A stretch of 64,000 nt of DNA from Gloeocapsa sp. PCC 7428 (GTDB lineage: Bacteria; Cyanobacteriota; Cyanobacteriia; Cyanobacteriales; Chroococcidiopsidaceae). Position numbers and translations under genes: made by a program. The notes beneath the pieces were generated by a model. It did no database searches. It had not been told where the DNA came from and worked only from the letters and a program-made list of their open reading frames with translations. The DNA lies in assembly GCF_000317555.1 (NCBI RefSeq), contig NC_019745.1, positions 930,001 to 994,000 of the forward strand, written 5' to 3'. Below are positions 18,416 to 27,509 of the stretch, piece after piece. Numbering within the stretch: position 1 is the first letter of the stretch; every line of letters starts with the position of its first letter.

Positions 18416-19858
18416 TTATCGATTTGCTGCCCGATCTAACTCAGAAACTGCTTCCACAGCTTCAATCCCTGGTTCTGAGTCAGGAAAGACAAACCGCAGC
18501 AAAGGTGGTGCTAAAAACGTCGTCAAAATGACCATCATAATAATCGCTGCTTCCAGAGGTTTAGAAAGCGCACCACTCGCCGAACCAACTCCAGCAAAAA
18601 CAAGTCCGACTTCACCTCTAGGAATCATCCCAACACCGATCGCCAAACGATTGATTCCAGGTTGACCAAATACAGCTAAGCCTGTGACAACTTTACCGAT
18701 GATGGCGATCGCAATTAAGAAACTCGCAATCACTAAACCTTCGCGATTTGTCGGATTCGCTGGGTTTAACACTCCTAAGTCAGTTTTTGCACCCACAGTT
18801 ACAAAGAAAATTGGCACTAGAATATCAGCGATCGGAATGACTTGGCGTTGCAATTCTTTGCGTTTATCCGTTTCATCCAACACCAATCCCGCCGCAAAAG
18901 CCCCTAAAATCGCCTCCAAGTGAATCGCAGCTGCTAAGTACGCCATAGCGTAAGCAAAAATTATTGCTGGTATGACAATGCCGCCGCGAGTCTTAAACAG
19001 ATCCACTACCGAGACAAACGTTTTATTGAATACTTTACCCAGAAGAACGGCACCGATTAAGAAACCACTCGCACTGAGGATCAAGTAAACAACGTTGCTG
19101 ACATCAATTTCACCAGTTTTTGCCAAGCTAGCAACAACTGCCAAGACGATAATGCCTAATATGTCATCAATAACAGCAGCACCCAAAATAATTTGACCTT
19201 CCTTGGAATTAAGTCGCCCTAGTTCAGATAAAACCTTCGACGTAATTCCAATACTCGTTGCCGTTAAGGCTGCTCCGGCAAAAATTGCTGGTACAGCTGA
19301 AATTCCAAAAAAAGCCATCAATCCCGCAGTACCAGCCGCAAAAGGGACAACTACCCCTACCACTGCAACTAGGGTTGCTTGAATACCAACATCAAGCAAT
19401 TCCTTTAAATTCGACTCCAGACCAATCTCAAACAGCAGAATCACAACACCAATTTCTGCTAAGACACTTATGACATCATTTTGGTCGCGAAACACAGCTA
19501 CTGCTAGATCAGGAGTCAGACCCGCAGTAGATTCCAGGAATCGAATAATTAAAGAACTTGAAGGGTCTACCCCAGCTTCTGGAAAAGTCAAAAGATGTAA
19601 GGCAGAAACTCCTACCAGCACTCCAGCCACTAGTTCTCCCAAAACAGGTGGTAAACCAACACGGTTTGAAATTTCTCCGCCTATTTGGCGAGCCAAATAA
19701 ATAACCACTAAACTCAGCAGTACTGCTGTTAGCAACAGTGTTCCGTACTCTGATTCTGACGAAGCTTCTGTCGCAGTTTCTGTTGCGCTTGCCAGCAGAT
19801 ACGTGCTGTTTCCCCACCCTGGGAGTTGCACCAACCAGGTTAAATTAGGCAATTGCAT
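18416..19858 (-). CDS. CPA2-family Na+(K+)/H+ antiporter (NhaS3-like)
   Basis: The 480-residue protein has about 12 membrane segments and the Na_H_Exchanger fold. Family features are VGLPPVLGELVAGVLVG in the second/third segment, the AAVIDDILGIIVLA double-Asp ion site, and MIPRGEVGLVFAGVG in a late segment. No C-terminal TrkA-N nucleotide-binding domain is attached, unlike KefB/KefC. The overall look resembles Synechocystis NhaS3, a thylakoid Na+/H+ antiporter, and the ion is inferred from that. The N-terminal Thr/Ser/Glu-rich stretch before the first transporter helix is lineage-specific. Confidence 0.87.
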   Translation of the reverse strand: MQLPNLTWLVQLPGWGNSTYLLASATETATEASSESEYGTLLLTAVLLSLVVIYLARQIGGEISNRVGLPPVLGELVAGVLVGVSALHLLTFPEAGVDPSSSLIIRFLESTAGLTPDLAVAVFRDQNDVISVLAEIGVVILLFEIGLESNLKELLDVGIQATLVAVVGVVVPFAAGTAGLMAFFGISAVPAIFAGAALTATSIGITSKVLSELGRLNSKEGQIILGAAVIDDILGIIVLAVVASLAKTGEIDVSNVVYLILSASGFLIGAVLLGKVFNKTFVSVVDLFKTRGGIVIPAIIFAYAMAYLAAAIHLEAILGAFAAGLVLDETDKRKELQRQVIPIADILVPIFFVTVGAKTDLGVLNPANPTNREGLVIASFLIAIAIIGKVVTGLAVFGQPGINRLAIGVGMIPRGEVGLVFAGVGSASGALSKPLEAAIIMMVILTTFLAPPLLRFVFPDSEPGIEAVEAVSELDRAANR

Positions 19859-20117
19859 TTACCTTCCAATGTGTGTACAAAAATCATTCTTTTTACTGTA
19901 CAAGTTTGCTAGCCAAATTAGGAGTGGTTATTGGTGACTGCGTGAATAGGTTTTTTTTATACTTACTATCAAAATGACACTACCCACTTCCTGATTTCTA
20001 ACTAATTGTAAGTTACAAAAACTGTAACAATTGCAACATCACTTCGGTTTAATGCCAAATTAGAAAGCACGTCAGCAACGACGCAATATTCAGCTAGCAT
20101 TCAGTGTGAGGCAACGA

Positions 20118-20891
20118 ATGAGTCCTTCTTATGTAAATTCTACAAGTGAAAGTAGCAATAAATATGTTCGCCAGTTTATGAATCCGTTACGCGAAGTATT
20201 TGTAGTAACAGGATTATTTTGTTTAGCATTAACTTCTCCTGTGATGGCACAACCGCAATCACCAGATCAAATACGTACTATTACTGTCAGCGGTCGCGGG
20301 ATGGAATCAATTCCTACGACGTTGACTCAAGTGCGTTTGGGCGTTGAAGTACAAGGGAAAACTGCGGCTGAAGTTCAACAAGAAACTGCCCGACGCTCAT
20401 CAGCTGTTGTCGCTTTACTCAAGGCGCGTAACGTCGAAAGACTCGAAACTACGGGTATTACTCTTAACCCAGTTTATAGTTATAGTAATAATACACAGCG
20501 ATTAACCGGATATTCTGCAACAAATATTGTCAGTTTTCGGATTGCGACAGAAAGAACCGGAAATTTGTTAGATGAAGCGGTAAAAGCGGGAGCAACCCGC
20601 ATTGATAGTGTGAGTTTTATCGCCACCGATAGCGCGATCGCCCAAGCGCAACAACAAGCTTTACGCGAAGCCACACAAGATGCGCAACAACAAGCGAATA
20701 CCGTATTAAGCGTCTTGAATCTTTCGCCTAGCGAAGTCGTCAGCATTCAAATTAATAACGCTGGTACGACCCCGCCACCGCCTATTCCTTTAGCGCGTCA
20801 AGCTGCTATGGCTGATAGTGTTGCAGCTACTCCTATCGTCGGTGGCGAACAGCAAGTTGAAGCAACAGTGACGCTGCAAATTCGTTACTAA
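20118..20891 (+). CDS. Secreted SIMPL-domain (DUF541) protein
   Basis: A Sec signal peptide (basic PLREVF, hydrophobic VVTGLFCLALTS, cleavage near PVMAQ) is followed by a SIMPL/DUF541 domain: ITVSGRGMESIPTT at the start, then VARNVERLETTGITL-type and YSATNIVSF segments. Family members (for example E. coli YggE) form periplasmic oligomeric rings and are tied to oxidative stress, but the molecular role is unknown. I chose ATG 20118 (257 residues) over GTG 20106 because GAGG lies 6 bases before it. ATG 20178 would start directly at the signal peptide but has no ribosome-binding site. The leader before the signal core is therefore long (about 25 residues). Confidence 0.85.
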   Translation: MSPSYVNSTSESSNKYVRQFMNPLREVFVVTGLFCLALTSPVMAQPQSPDQIRTITVSGRGMESIPTTLTQVRLGVEVQGKTAAEVQQETARRSSAVVALLKARNVERLETTGITLNPVYSYSNNTQRLTGYSATNIVSFRIATERTGNLLDEAVKAGATRIDSVSFIATDSAIAQAQQQALREATQDAQQQANTVLSVLNLSPSEVVSIQINNAGTTPPPPIPLARQAAMADSVAATPIVGGEQQVEATVTLQIRY

Positions 20892-20990
20892 AAAGGGTGA
20901 GGAGTGAAAAGCGAGCATTAGTGATTAGTGAGAGAGTAGGAGTGTAAGAGCGTTGTAAAGTGGGATAGACGAAGATGCTATTTTACCCGC

Positions 20991-21010
20991 CTACCTACCT
21001 ACCTACCTAC
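20991..21010 (+). repeat. CTAC microsatellite (five copies)
   Basis: Five perfect copies of CTAC lie between the SIMPL gene and the convergent ssb gene, followed by a pyrimidine-rich tract to about 21040. The position just after the ssb stop makes effects on coding unlikely. Confidence 0.85.
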
Positions 21011-21044
21011 GCAACCGCCCGCCTACTCCCCTAACCCCTGACCT

Positions 21045-21404
21045 CTAAAAGTTGTCGTCACCGCTAGAAAAATTAGCGTTGCTATCTTGTTTAGAACCTA
21101 AAAGGTCTAGTTTGTCCACAAGAATAATCGGTGATGTGCGCGTTGCGCCTGTGTTGCGATCGCTCCAGGTGTCAAACTTTAAAGCGCCTTTAACGCCAAT
21201 TAAACTGCCTTTGTGGACATAATTACCCGCAACCTCTGCGGTTTTCCCCCATAATTCCAGCGTAAACCAATCAGGTTCATCGCTATTACGTGACTGCCGT
21301 TTTACCGCCAACGTTAACCGACACTTGACGCTTCCAGATTCAAAATACTTAATATCTGGTTCGCCACCAACACGACCTACTAAGGTTACAACATTCAGAC
21401 TCAT
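21045..21404 (-). CDS. ssb: Single-stranded DNA-binding protein
   Basis: A single OB fold of about 100 residues starts MSLNVVTLVGRVGGEPDIKYF and keeps the DWFTLELWGKTAEVA and KGSLIGVKGALKFDTW strands of bacterial SSB. It binds ssDNA in replication and repair. At 119 residues it has a very short tail. The tip is SSGDDNF rather than the usual DDDIPF, so the acidic partner-binding motif is kept only in reduced form. Short SSBs are usual in cyanobacteria. The start has family support. Confidence 0.88.
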   Translation of the reverse strand: MSLNVVTLVGRVGGEPDIKYFESGSVKCRLTLAVKRQSRNSDEPDWFTLELWGKTAEVAGNYVHKGSLIGVKGALKFDTWSDRNTGATRTSPIILVDKLDLLGSKQDSNANFSSGDDNF

Positions 21405-21599
21405 TGCTTTTTCCAGTACAGATGTACTCTTTTATAGTGTAATGATAATAGACAAAAAGAGAACCAATCGCGTTTCACTTTTCTAGCACACGAATAGTGC
21501 GGTAGGCATTCCAACCTGCCTTAAATAGCCTTCAAAAATTCTTTTATTTAATCTGACTTGCAAGCTGCTATTTTTGACGTCACACATTAGCATAGAAGT

Positions 21600-22760
21600 G
21601 TGACTGATTTGTATAAACCCTTATGCTCCTTGAAAGAAGGTCACTGGTTTAAGTTGATCTGCGGAGCTAGTTTTCAACATCTACCTGCGGTTAGAAATTT
21701 AACATTAGCTTACACGTTGGCTGGCGTTGACTGTATTGACGTGGCGGCTGATCCTGCCGTCATTGCAGCAGCGCAAGAAGCGCTAGCAGTTGCGGATTCG
21801 CTAGCTAGTGATGCTCAGCAGCGAGGTTTTGCTTACCAAAGTCGCCCGTGGTTAATGGTGAGCTTAAATGATGGAGAAGATCCACATTTTCGCAAAGCGG
21901 AATTTAATCCAGAGGTGTGTCCAGTAGCGTGTCCTCGACCGTGTGAGAAAATTTGCCCCGCGCAAGCCATTGTGTTTGACCGCGATCGCAACACCTTTTC
22001 TGGCGTGGTACAGGATCTGTGTTATGGCTGCGGTCGTTGTTTGCCTATATGTCCTAGCGATTTAATTTACACGCGCGCGTATGTTTCTACGCCTGGGGCG
22101 ATCGCCCCGTTAGCTTTATCAAGAGTTGATGCACTTGAAATTCACACGCAAATAGGACGAATCACTGAATTTAAACGACTATGGCAAGCAATCAAACCGT
22201 GGCTTAACAGGTTAAAGTTAATAGCAATTAGCTGTCCTGACGGAGACGGCATGATTGAATATTTGTGGAACCTGCATAATATTATCAAACCGCTACCCTG
22301 CCCGTTGATTTGGCAAACCGACGGACGACCAATGAGCGGTGATATCGGTGATGGCACCACATTGGCTGCAATCAAGTTAGGGCAAAAGGTACTCGCAGCC
22401 GGATTACCAGGATACGTACAGTTAGCTGGAGGAACGAATGATTACACCGTTGCGAAGTTGAAAGCGATCGGACTTATCAAGGGGTCAGGAGTCAGAGGTC
22501 AGAGGTCAGAGAAAGCGAATAACTCCAAATCAAAAGTAACATCTCGCTCCTCGCTTCTCGCTCCTCGCTCCTCTATTTCCGGTATTGCTTACGGTAGTTA
22601 CGCTCGCGTTTTACTTTCACCTATTTTAGAGCAACTAGAACAAAAGTCTATGAATCAATCTACTGTGGTGCCATCGCTTCGTCTAGAAGATAACCGAGAA
22701 TTACTTTGGCAGGCTGTTAAGCTAGCAAATTCTTTGGTTTCTCAGCTAAAGTCAGTGTAA
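21600..22760 (+). CDS. ldpA: LdpA, circadian clock light/redox-input iron-sulfur protein
   Basis: LdpA (light-dependent period) couples redox state to the circadian clock in Synechococcus elongatus. The N-terminal part (KPLCSLKEGHWFKLICGASFQ, AGVDCIDVAADP) is typical. Two ferredoxin-like Cys clusters follow: PVACPRPCEKICP and CYGCGRCLPICP, ligands for two [4Fe-4S] clusters. Start is GTG at 21600, with the MTDLYKPL family N-terminus. Residues about 295-325 (GSGVRGQRSEK...LLAPRSSI) are not family-like and are encoded by the kind of GGGGTCAGGAGTCAG repeat normally found between genes, inserted in frame. This is followed by normal LdpA C-terminal sequence (GIAYGSYARVLLSPIL), so the insertion is probably tolerated. 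Confidence 0.9.
   Translation: MTDLYKPLCSLKEGHWFKLICGASFQHLPAVRNLTLAYTLAGVDCIDVAADPAVIAAAQEALAVADSLASDAQQRGFAYQSRPWLMVSLNDGEDPHFRKAEFNPEVCPVACPRPCEKICPAQAIVFDRDRNTFSGVVQDLCYGCGRCLPICPSDLIYTRAYVSTPGAIAPLALSRVDALEIHTQIGRITEFKRLWQAIKPWLNRLKLIAISCPDGDGMIEYLWNLHNIIKPLPCPLIWQTDGRPMSGDIGDGTTLAAIKLGQKVLAAGLPGYVQLAGGTNDYTVAKLKAIGLIKGSGVRGQRSEKANNSKSKVTSRSSLLAPRSSISGIAYGSYARVLLSPILEQLEQKSMNQSTVVPSLRLEDNRELLWQAVKLANSLVSQLKSV
22481..22574 (+). repeat. Intergenic-type repeat inserted in the ldpA coding sequence
   Basis: A purine-rich GGTCAGAG-type tract (22481-22512) and a pyrimidine-rich CTCGCTCC tract (22543-22574) form an imperfect inverted pair about 94 bp long inside ldpA. Similar tracts lie between genes at 24579-24595 and 24705-24721. 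The ldpA frame is open through it. Confidence 0.75.
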
Positions 22761-22821
22761 AAATGCTGAAATCATACGCTCGCGCTCTTGCTCTCTTGTT
22801 GATAACGCCACCCTACGAAGA

Positions 22822-24570
22822 ATGCCCAATACAGACGATCTGCAAAAATTGTTAGATATTTTGCCGTTAGAGATTCGACAAGCTTTAGAGTATCACCCTT
22901 TAAGGGATAGTTTAGTGGAAGTGGTGATGGATTTGGGACGTCTTCCCGAAGCCCGCTTTCCAAACCAAGCTGAGTACCTTTCCGATACCCCGATTTCGCA
23001 GGAACAACTTAACGAGTGTATCCAGCGTGTTGGAGAATTCGGAGGAGATAACCGCGCCGGAATTGAAAAAACATTACACCGCATTAGTGCTATCCGTAAC
23101 CGGACAGGAAAAATTATCGGCTTAACCTGTCGTGTTGGTCGCGCGGTCTACGGCACAATCGGCATGATCCGCGACTTGGTAGAAACGGGCAGATCAATTT
23201 TAATGCTCGGTCGTCCAGGAGTTGGTAAAACCACAGCTTTACGCGAAATTGCGCGGGTTCTAGCGGATGAACTTAATAAACGAGTTGTGATTATTGACAC
23301 CTCGAATGAAATTGCTGGCGATGGAGACGTTGCCCATCCAGCCATAGGTCGCGCCCGTCGGATGCAAGTTGCACGTCCTGAACTGCAACATCAAGTGATG
23401 ATCGAGGCGGTGGAAAACCATATGCCCGAAGTTATTGTCATTGATGAAATTGGCACCGAACTCGAAGCAATGGCAGCACGGACGATCGCCGAACGCGGCG
23501 TACAGTTAGTGGGAACAGCGCACGGTAATCAAATTGAAAACTTGATCAAAAACCCGACGCTATCTGACTTAGTTGGAGGAATTCAAGCCGTCACACTAGG
23601 TGATGACGAAGCCCGACGGCGACGCAGCCAAAAAACCGTTCTAGAACGTAAAGCACCACCTACGTTTGAAATTGCGGTAGAAATGCTCGAACGCCAACGC
23701 TGGGTTGTTCATGAAAGTGTAGCCGATACCGTCGATAGTCTCTTACGCGGACATCAACCAAGTCCTCAAGTACGTACTGTAGATGATGCGGGTAAAGTCA
23801 CGGTAACTCGTCAGCAACCGGTAACAATTCGAGGAATTACCGACGAGAAGCAAGACATCAGAACTGCTTCGTTGAATACCTCACAACCACCGACAATGCA
23901 GTCAAATGGCTGGCGGGCATCAGGACAAATGTTACCACTGCCGCGCCAATCTAGAGAACAAGACATATCAGGAGTTAGTGAATTTGAGCGACTACTCGAC
24001 CAATCGCTCGATCCGCCCGATCGCTTCGGCTATGGTGCGCAAACTGCTGGACCAAATGGGGAAGATTTACCTTTACACATCTATCCCTATGGCGTCAGTC
24101 GTCACCAGTTAGAACAAGTGATTCAGGTATTAAATTTACCTGTCGTCTTGACAAAAGACATCGATAGTGCTGACGCTATCTTGGCACTGCGATCGCACGT
24201 CAAAAATCACTCAAAGCTGCGTCACATCGCAAAAGTGCGTCAAGTTCCCATCCACATGATTAAAGCCAGCACCATTCCCCAAATTACGCGGACGCTGCGC
24301 CGGATGTTGGATATGGACGAACCACTGACAACTGATGAACGCGAACTGAGTTTATTCACTCAAGGCGGAAGCGAAGATGAAATCGATGCCTTAGAAGAAG
24401 CGCGACTTGCGGTCGAGCAAATCGTCATTCCAAAAGGACAACCTGTCGAGTTATTACCGCGATCGCCCAAAGTCCGCAAGATGCAACACGAACTTGTCGA
24501 ACACTATCGCTTAAAATCCAATAGCTTTGGCGAAGAACCCAATCGTCGCTTGCGGATTTATCCAGCTTGA
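22822..24570 (+). CDS. ycf45: Ycf45-type AAA ATPase with R3H domain
   Basis: This 582-residue protein matches the Ycf45 family of plastids and cyanobacteria. It has an N-terminal RecA-like/AAA domain: Walker A GRPGVGKTTALRE (about residue 132), Walker B VIVIDEIGTELEA, and sensor segment GTAHGNQIENLI. A C-terminal R3H domain near residues 520-582 (VRKMQHELVEHYRLKSNSFG) implies single-stranded nucleic-acid binding. The linker (about 310-400) is variable. A stage III sporulation SpoIIIAA-like ATPase is the closest relative by fold. The substrate in cyanobacteria is not established. It begins 61 bp after ldpA, on the same strand. Confidence 0.9.
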   Translation: MPNTDDLQKLLDILPLEIRQALEYHPLRDSLVEVVMDLGRLPEARFPNQAEYLSDTPISQEQLNECIQRVGEFGGDNRAGIEKTLHRISAIRNRTGKIIGLTCRVGRAVYGTIGMIRDLVETGRSILMLGRPGVGKTTALREIARVLADELNKRVVIIDTSNEIAGDGDVAHPAIGRARRMQVARPELQHQVMIEAVENHMPEVIVIDEIGTELEAMAARTIAERGVQLVGTAHGNQIENLIKNPTLSDLVGGIQAVTLGDDEARRRRSQKTVLERKAPPTFEIAVEMLERQRWVVHESVADTVDSLLRGHQPSPQVRTVDDAGKVTVTRQQPVTIRGITDEKQDIRTASLNTSQPPTMQSNGWRASGQMLPLPRQSREQDISGVSEFERLLDQSLDPPDRFGYGAQTAGPNGEDLPLHIYPYGVSRHQLEQVIQVLNLPVVLTKDIDSADAILALRSHVKNHSKLRHIAKVRQVPIHMIKASTIPQITRTLRRMLDMDEPLTTDERELSLFTQGGSEDEIDALEEARLAVEQIVIPKGQPVELLPRSPKVRKMQHELVEHYRLKSNSFGEEPNRRLRIYPA

Positions 24571-24578
24571 CTGACGAA

Positions 24579-24721
24579 GGGGTCGGAGGTCAGGGAAAAC
24601 ACCTTCTGGATTTTTTTGTAGCTTGGAGTTGTTAGAAAGAAGTTGGTAAAAAGGCATTGAGCTTCAATTGCCGAAACTTTCACAGCAATTCTCTGACCTT
24701 CGATCCCTGACCCCTGACCTC
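24579..24721 (+). repeat. Inverted pair of GGTCAGGG repeats upstream of tRNA-Gln
   Basis: A GGGGTCGGAGGTCAGGG tract (24579-24595) and its near-complement CCCTGACCCCTGACCTC (24705-24721) flank about 109 bp after the ycf45 stop. As RNA they could pair into a long hairpin separating ycf45 transcription from the tRNA promoter. Confidence 0.6.
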
Positions 24722-24733
24722 TCTTAAAAAGAC

Positions 24734-24764
24734 TTGACACTTTTCCTGGATTTGCTGCTAATAT
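24734..24764 (+). promoter_or_regulatory. Promoter of tRNA-Gln, extended -10
   Basis: TTGACA (24734-24739) and TAATAT (24759-24764), with a TG dinucleotide two bases before the -10 (TGCTAATAT), give a sigma70-type extended -10 promoter. The spacer is 19 bp, slightly long. The -10 ends 17 bases before the mature tRNA. Confidence 0.7.
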
Positions 24765-24781
24765 AGTTAAGGTTGAGCCAT

Positions 24782-24853
24782 TGGGGCGTAGCCAAGCGGT
24801 AAGGCAGCGGGTTTTGGTCCCGCCATTCCTAGGTTCGAATCCTAGCGCCCCAG
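24782..24853 (+). tRNA. tRNA-Gln (anticodon TTG)
   Basis: A full 72-nt cloverleaf can be drawn: acceptor TGGGGCG/CGCCCCA with discriminator G, short D stem GCC/GGC, anticodon stem GCGGG/CCCGC with loop TTTTGGT (anticodon TTG, reads CAA/CAG), and T stem CTAGG/CCTAG with loop TTCGAAT. CCA is not encoded. As in most cyanobacteria, Gln-tRNA is probably formed through Glu-tRNA(Gln) amidation, which the sequence here does not show. Confidence 0.97.
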
Positions 24854-25020
24854 TTTGATAAAAGTCATAAATATCTTTAAAGCTGCTACGGTATGGTAAG
24901 CAGTAATCGGAAGTTATGTCTCACAGCCTTTTACCACTTAATTAAATCGACTTGAAAAATGCAGCTAAAGCAATCTTAATGGTGTAATAAATCGTAAACG
25001 AAAAGATTGCGAAGGAAGGC

Positions 25021-25806
25021 ATGAGCGCAAATCAACCAACGATACTTGCACTTGATTTTGATGGAGTCATTTGCAATGGGCTAAAAGAATATTTTGAGAC
25101 AGCTTGGCGTACCTACTGCGATATTTGGTCGCGGATAGACGAAACGCCACCACAAGATTTAGCCGAAAAGTTTTATCGGTTGCGCCCAGTCATTGAAACT
25201 GGCTGGGAAATGCCAGTACTCATCGCCGCTTTGTTATCAGGAGTTACAGAAGACAAGATTTTGCAGGAGTGGAATGCGATCGCGCGCGCCATCTTGCAAG
25301 AAAATCAGCTGCAATCTACCACAATTGCTCATCAACTCGACTCGTTTCGCGATCAATGGATTCGTGATGATTTAACGAGTTGGTTGAATTTGCATAGTTT
25401 TTACCCTGGTGTTATTGAAAAGCTCAACGCTTTGATGAGTAGCCCGATCCAAGTATTTATCGTGACGACTAAAGAAGGGCGGTTTGTACAGCAACTACTT
25501 GCGCAACAAGGAATTCAACTACCAGAAACATCAGTGTTTGGAAAAGAAAACAAGCGCCCTAAGCATGAAATTCTGCACGAGTTAATTATTGCGGCAAAAA
25601 CATTACCCGCTAGCCTGTGGTTTGTTGAAGACCGCATTAAAACACTAGAACTTGTTGCCCAGCAGGCAAACCTAGACACGGTAAAACTATATTTAGCCGA
25701 TTGGGGCTACAACACAAGCGATGAACGACAAGCTGCCCAAAACCACGATCGCATTCAGCTAATATCACTCGCCCAATTTACTGATGATTTTTCAACCTGG
25801 GGTTAA
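25021..25806 (+). CDS. HAD-superfamily hydrolase
   Basis: The protein starts with a HAD motif I (LALDFDGVICNG, nucleophile Asp12, general acid/base Asp14). It has a helical cap (residues about 25-130), motif II near IQVFIVTTKEG, and a late acidic motif (LWFVEDRIKTLELV). Size 261 residues. HAD enzymes are mostly phosphatases, and the substrate here cannot be told. Cyanobacterial homologues are generally annotated only as HAD family hydrolase. It is the first gene after tRNA-Gln and is 93 bp from the NurA gene on the same strand. Confidence 0.83.
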   Translation: MSANQPTILALDFDGVICNGLKEYFETAWRTYCDIWSRIDETPPQDLAEKFYRLRPVIETGWEMPVLIAALLSGVTEDKILQEWNAIARAILQENQLQSTTIAHQLDSFRDQWIRDDLTSWLNLHSFYPGVIEKLNALMSSPIQVFIVTTKEGRFVQQLLAQQGIQLPETSVFGKENKRPKHEILHELIIAAKTLPASLWFVEDRIKTLELVAQQANLDTVKLYLADWGYNTSDERQAAQNHDRIQLISLAQFTDDFSTWG

Positions 25807-25899
25807 ACTACAAACACAGCGCCTCTGCTGCTTATTCGTACCAACCTTAATATAAAACGATATAAGCTGGAGCTAATAGCTAAAAACCACTAGCTAACT

Positions 25900-27105
25900 A
25901 TGCTCGATTTAACAAAACTTGCAAAAGCGATGCAAGGCATTAGCCAGCATCTCTCTCTAGAGGCGGCTGCTAGTCGTCAGCGTGTAGAATTAGCTCAAGA
26001 GTTATTTGCGGATGCGTGTACGCGACAATCTGAATTAGTAGAGAAACAGCACAAATGGCGCGATCGCATTCTGTTCAGCATCGCTACACCCGTTGAACCT
26101 CTTGATACTGCTGTCGATATTCCCATTCCCCCAGCAGTTCATACTGTGATTGCGACGGATGGCTCGCAAATTGCCCCAAATCAGCACGAAATTGCTTACT
26201 GCTACCTCCTCAACATTGGGCGTGTTGTCTTGCACTATGGGCAAAATCGCCAACCATTGCTAGATAGCTTACCCGAAGTGTTTTATCGCGCTGAAGACTT
26301 ATACATCTCGCGTCAGTGGGGAATTCGTACCGAAGAATGGATGGGATATTGCCGCACTGCTTCAGAAGCAACAATTTTGGCAGAACTAGCACTTACAGGG
26401 GCGAGGGGTAAAGAAAAAGAAGAGGTATTATCTTCTGTACCTCTGTTAGCAATGGTGGATGGTTCGCTGATTTATTGGTTTTTGGAGCAATTACCCTTAG
26501 AAGCACGCGATCGCATTTTGCCACCGATTCTAGACGCTTGGGATCAGCTAAAAGAGGCAGGTATTCCGATCATGGGCTACTTGAGTGCATCGCGTAGCGG
26601 GGAAGCAATTAACTTCTTGCGCTTACAAGCGTGTCCGCACGAAAATCCTGATTGCGTAACCTACTGCCCGAATTTGGTTGTCGAAAAAGCGCCGTGTCAG
26701 ATGCTCGATCCTTTACGCGATATTGCACTGTGGACATTTTCCCTCAAGCCAGGACAACGCAGTACTTTATGGCGTAGTTCGCACCGCATTCTTGATTTAT
26801 ACGGTTGCCATACCATTTATTTTTGCTACGTTCATGTGGGGACAGAAATTGCCAGAGTTGAAGTCCCCGCTTGGGTAGCAGAAAACCCAGCGCTACTCGA
26901 TCAATCGCTCAGCTTAATGTTGGCACAGGTACAAAAAGGTTACGGCTATCCCGTCGCGCTTGCCGAAGCACATAATCAAGCTGTCGTTCGTGGCGGCGAT
27001 CGCGCGCGTTTCTTTGCCCTACTCGAACAACAAATGATTAAAGCTGGTTTACGCAATGTCGGAATCTCCTACAAGGAAGCCCGCAAACGTGGCAGCATTG
27101 CTTAA
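25900..27105 (+). CDS. NurA-domain nuclease
   Basis: This 401-residue protein carries a NurA domain: the TVIATDGSQIAPNQHE motif (about residues 87-102, Asp ligand), LLAMVDGSLIYWFLE (second acidic motif) and a C-terminal ALAEAHNQAVVRGGDR segment. NurA in archaea is a 5'-3' nuclease acting with the HerA translocase in double-strand break end resection. No HerA gene is in this window. Cyanobacterial homologues are widespread as single genes, so a house-keeping repair role is more likely than defence. It sits near xseA/xseB and recA, also DNA repair genes, but is not co-transcribed with them. Confidence 0.82.
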   Translation: MLDLTKLAKAMQGISQHLSLEAAASRQRVELAQELFADACTRQSELVEKQHKWRDRILFSIATPVEPLDTAVDIPIPPAVHTVIATDGSQIAPNQHEIAYCYLLNIGRVVLHYGQNRQPLLDSLPEVFYRAEDLYISRQWGIRTEEWMGYCRTASEATILAELALTGARGKEKEEVLSSVPLLAMVDGSLIYWFLEQLPLEARDRILPPILDAWDQLKEAGIPIMGYLSASRSGEAINFLRLQACPHENPDCVTYCPNLVVEKAPCQMLDPLRDIALWTFSLKPGQRSTLWRSSHRILDLYGCHTIYFCYVHVGTEIARVEVPAWVAENPALLDQSLSLMLAQVQKGYGYPVALAEAHNQAVVRGGDRARFFALLEQQMIKAGLRNVGISYKEARKRGSIA

Positions 27106-27111
27106 GGAGAG

Positions 27112-27250
27112 GTGAGGGAAGAGTGGCTAGTGACTAGTGCGCTTTTGAGTTATTCGCTCCTCTGCCCACGCCAGTTCGACGCCACTTCTCTCAACGGGGG
27201 GAACTCCCGCACGAGAGTGGCTCCTCTGCTCCCTTGCTTCCTCTGCTTTT
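27112..27250 (+). repeat. Low-complexity repeats between NurA and xseB
   Basis: GTGGCTAGTGACTAGTGCG near 27121 and a CTCCTCTGC-type pyrimidine tract at 27150-27250 match the dispersed intergenic repeats seen at 18250 and 45510. They separate two convergent genes. Confidence 0.45.
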
Positions 27251-27505
27251 CTACACGGGTTCATCACTTAACGTTTCGATTAATAAATCGACTTGCTGCT
27301 GTCGCTGTTGGAGAAAAGTTTCGCATTGACGTAAATATTCAACGGCTGCCGTAAATTGCTCGAATACTTCTTCTAATTCCAACTCGCCACCTTCAATTTG
27401 AGCAATAATTCTTTCGACTTCAGCAACCCTAGCTTCATAATTCCAATCGGGTTTGAGTGTTGCATCTACTGGTTCGGAATTAGCACCCTTACTACGTCTA
27501 GCCAT
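27251..27505 (-). CDS. xseB: Exodeoxyribonuclease VII small subunit
   Basis: The 84-residue helical protein contains the XseB core ([30 protein letters not shown]), which forms a coiled-coil bundle on XseA. Four bases separate it from the end of xseA, so the two are almost certainly co-transcribed, in the order xseA-xseB. A 25-residue N-terminal extension ([15 protein letters not shown]) is charged and probably disordered. Confidence 0.93.
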   Translation of the reverse strand: MARRSKGANSEPVDATLKPDWNYEARVAEVERIIAQIEGGELELEEVFEQFTAAVEYLRQCETFLQQRQQQVDLLIETLSDEPV

Positions 27506-27509
27506 AAAA

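Noticed and set aside
25900-27105. NurA as part of a HerA/NurA-type defence island
   Set aside because: No HerA, Sir2 or other defence gene is nearby and the neighbours are housekeeping genes.
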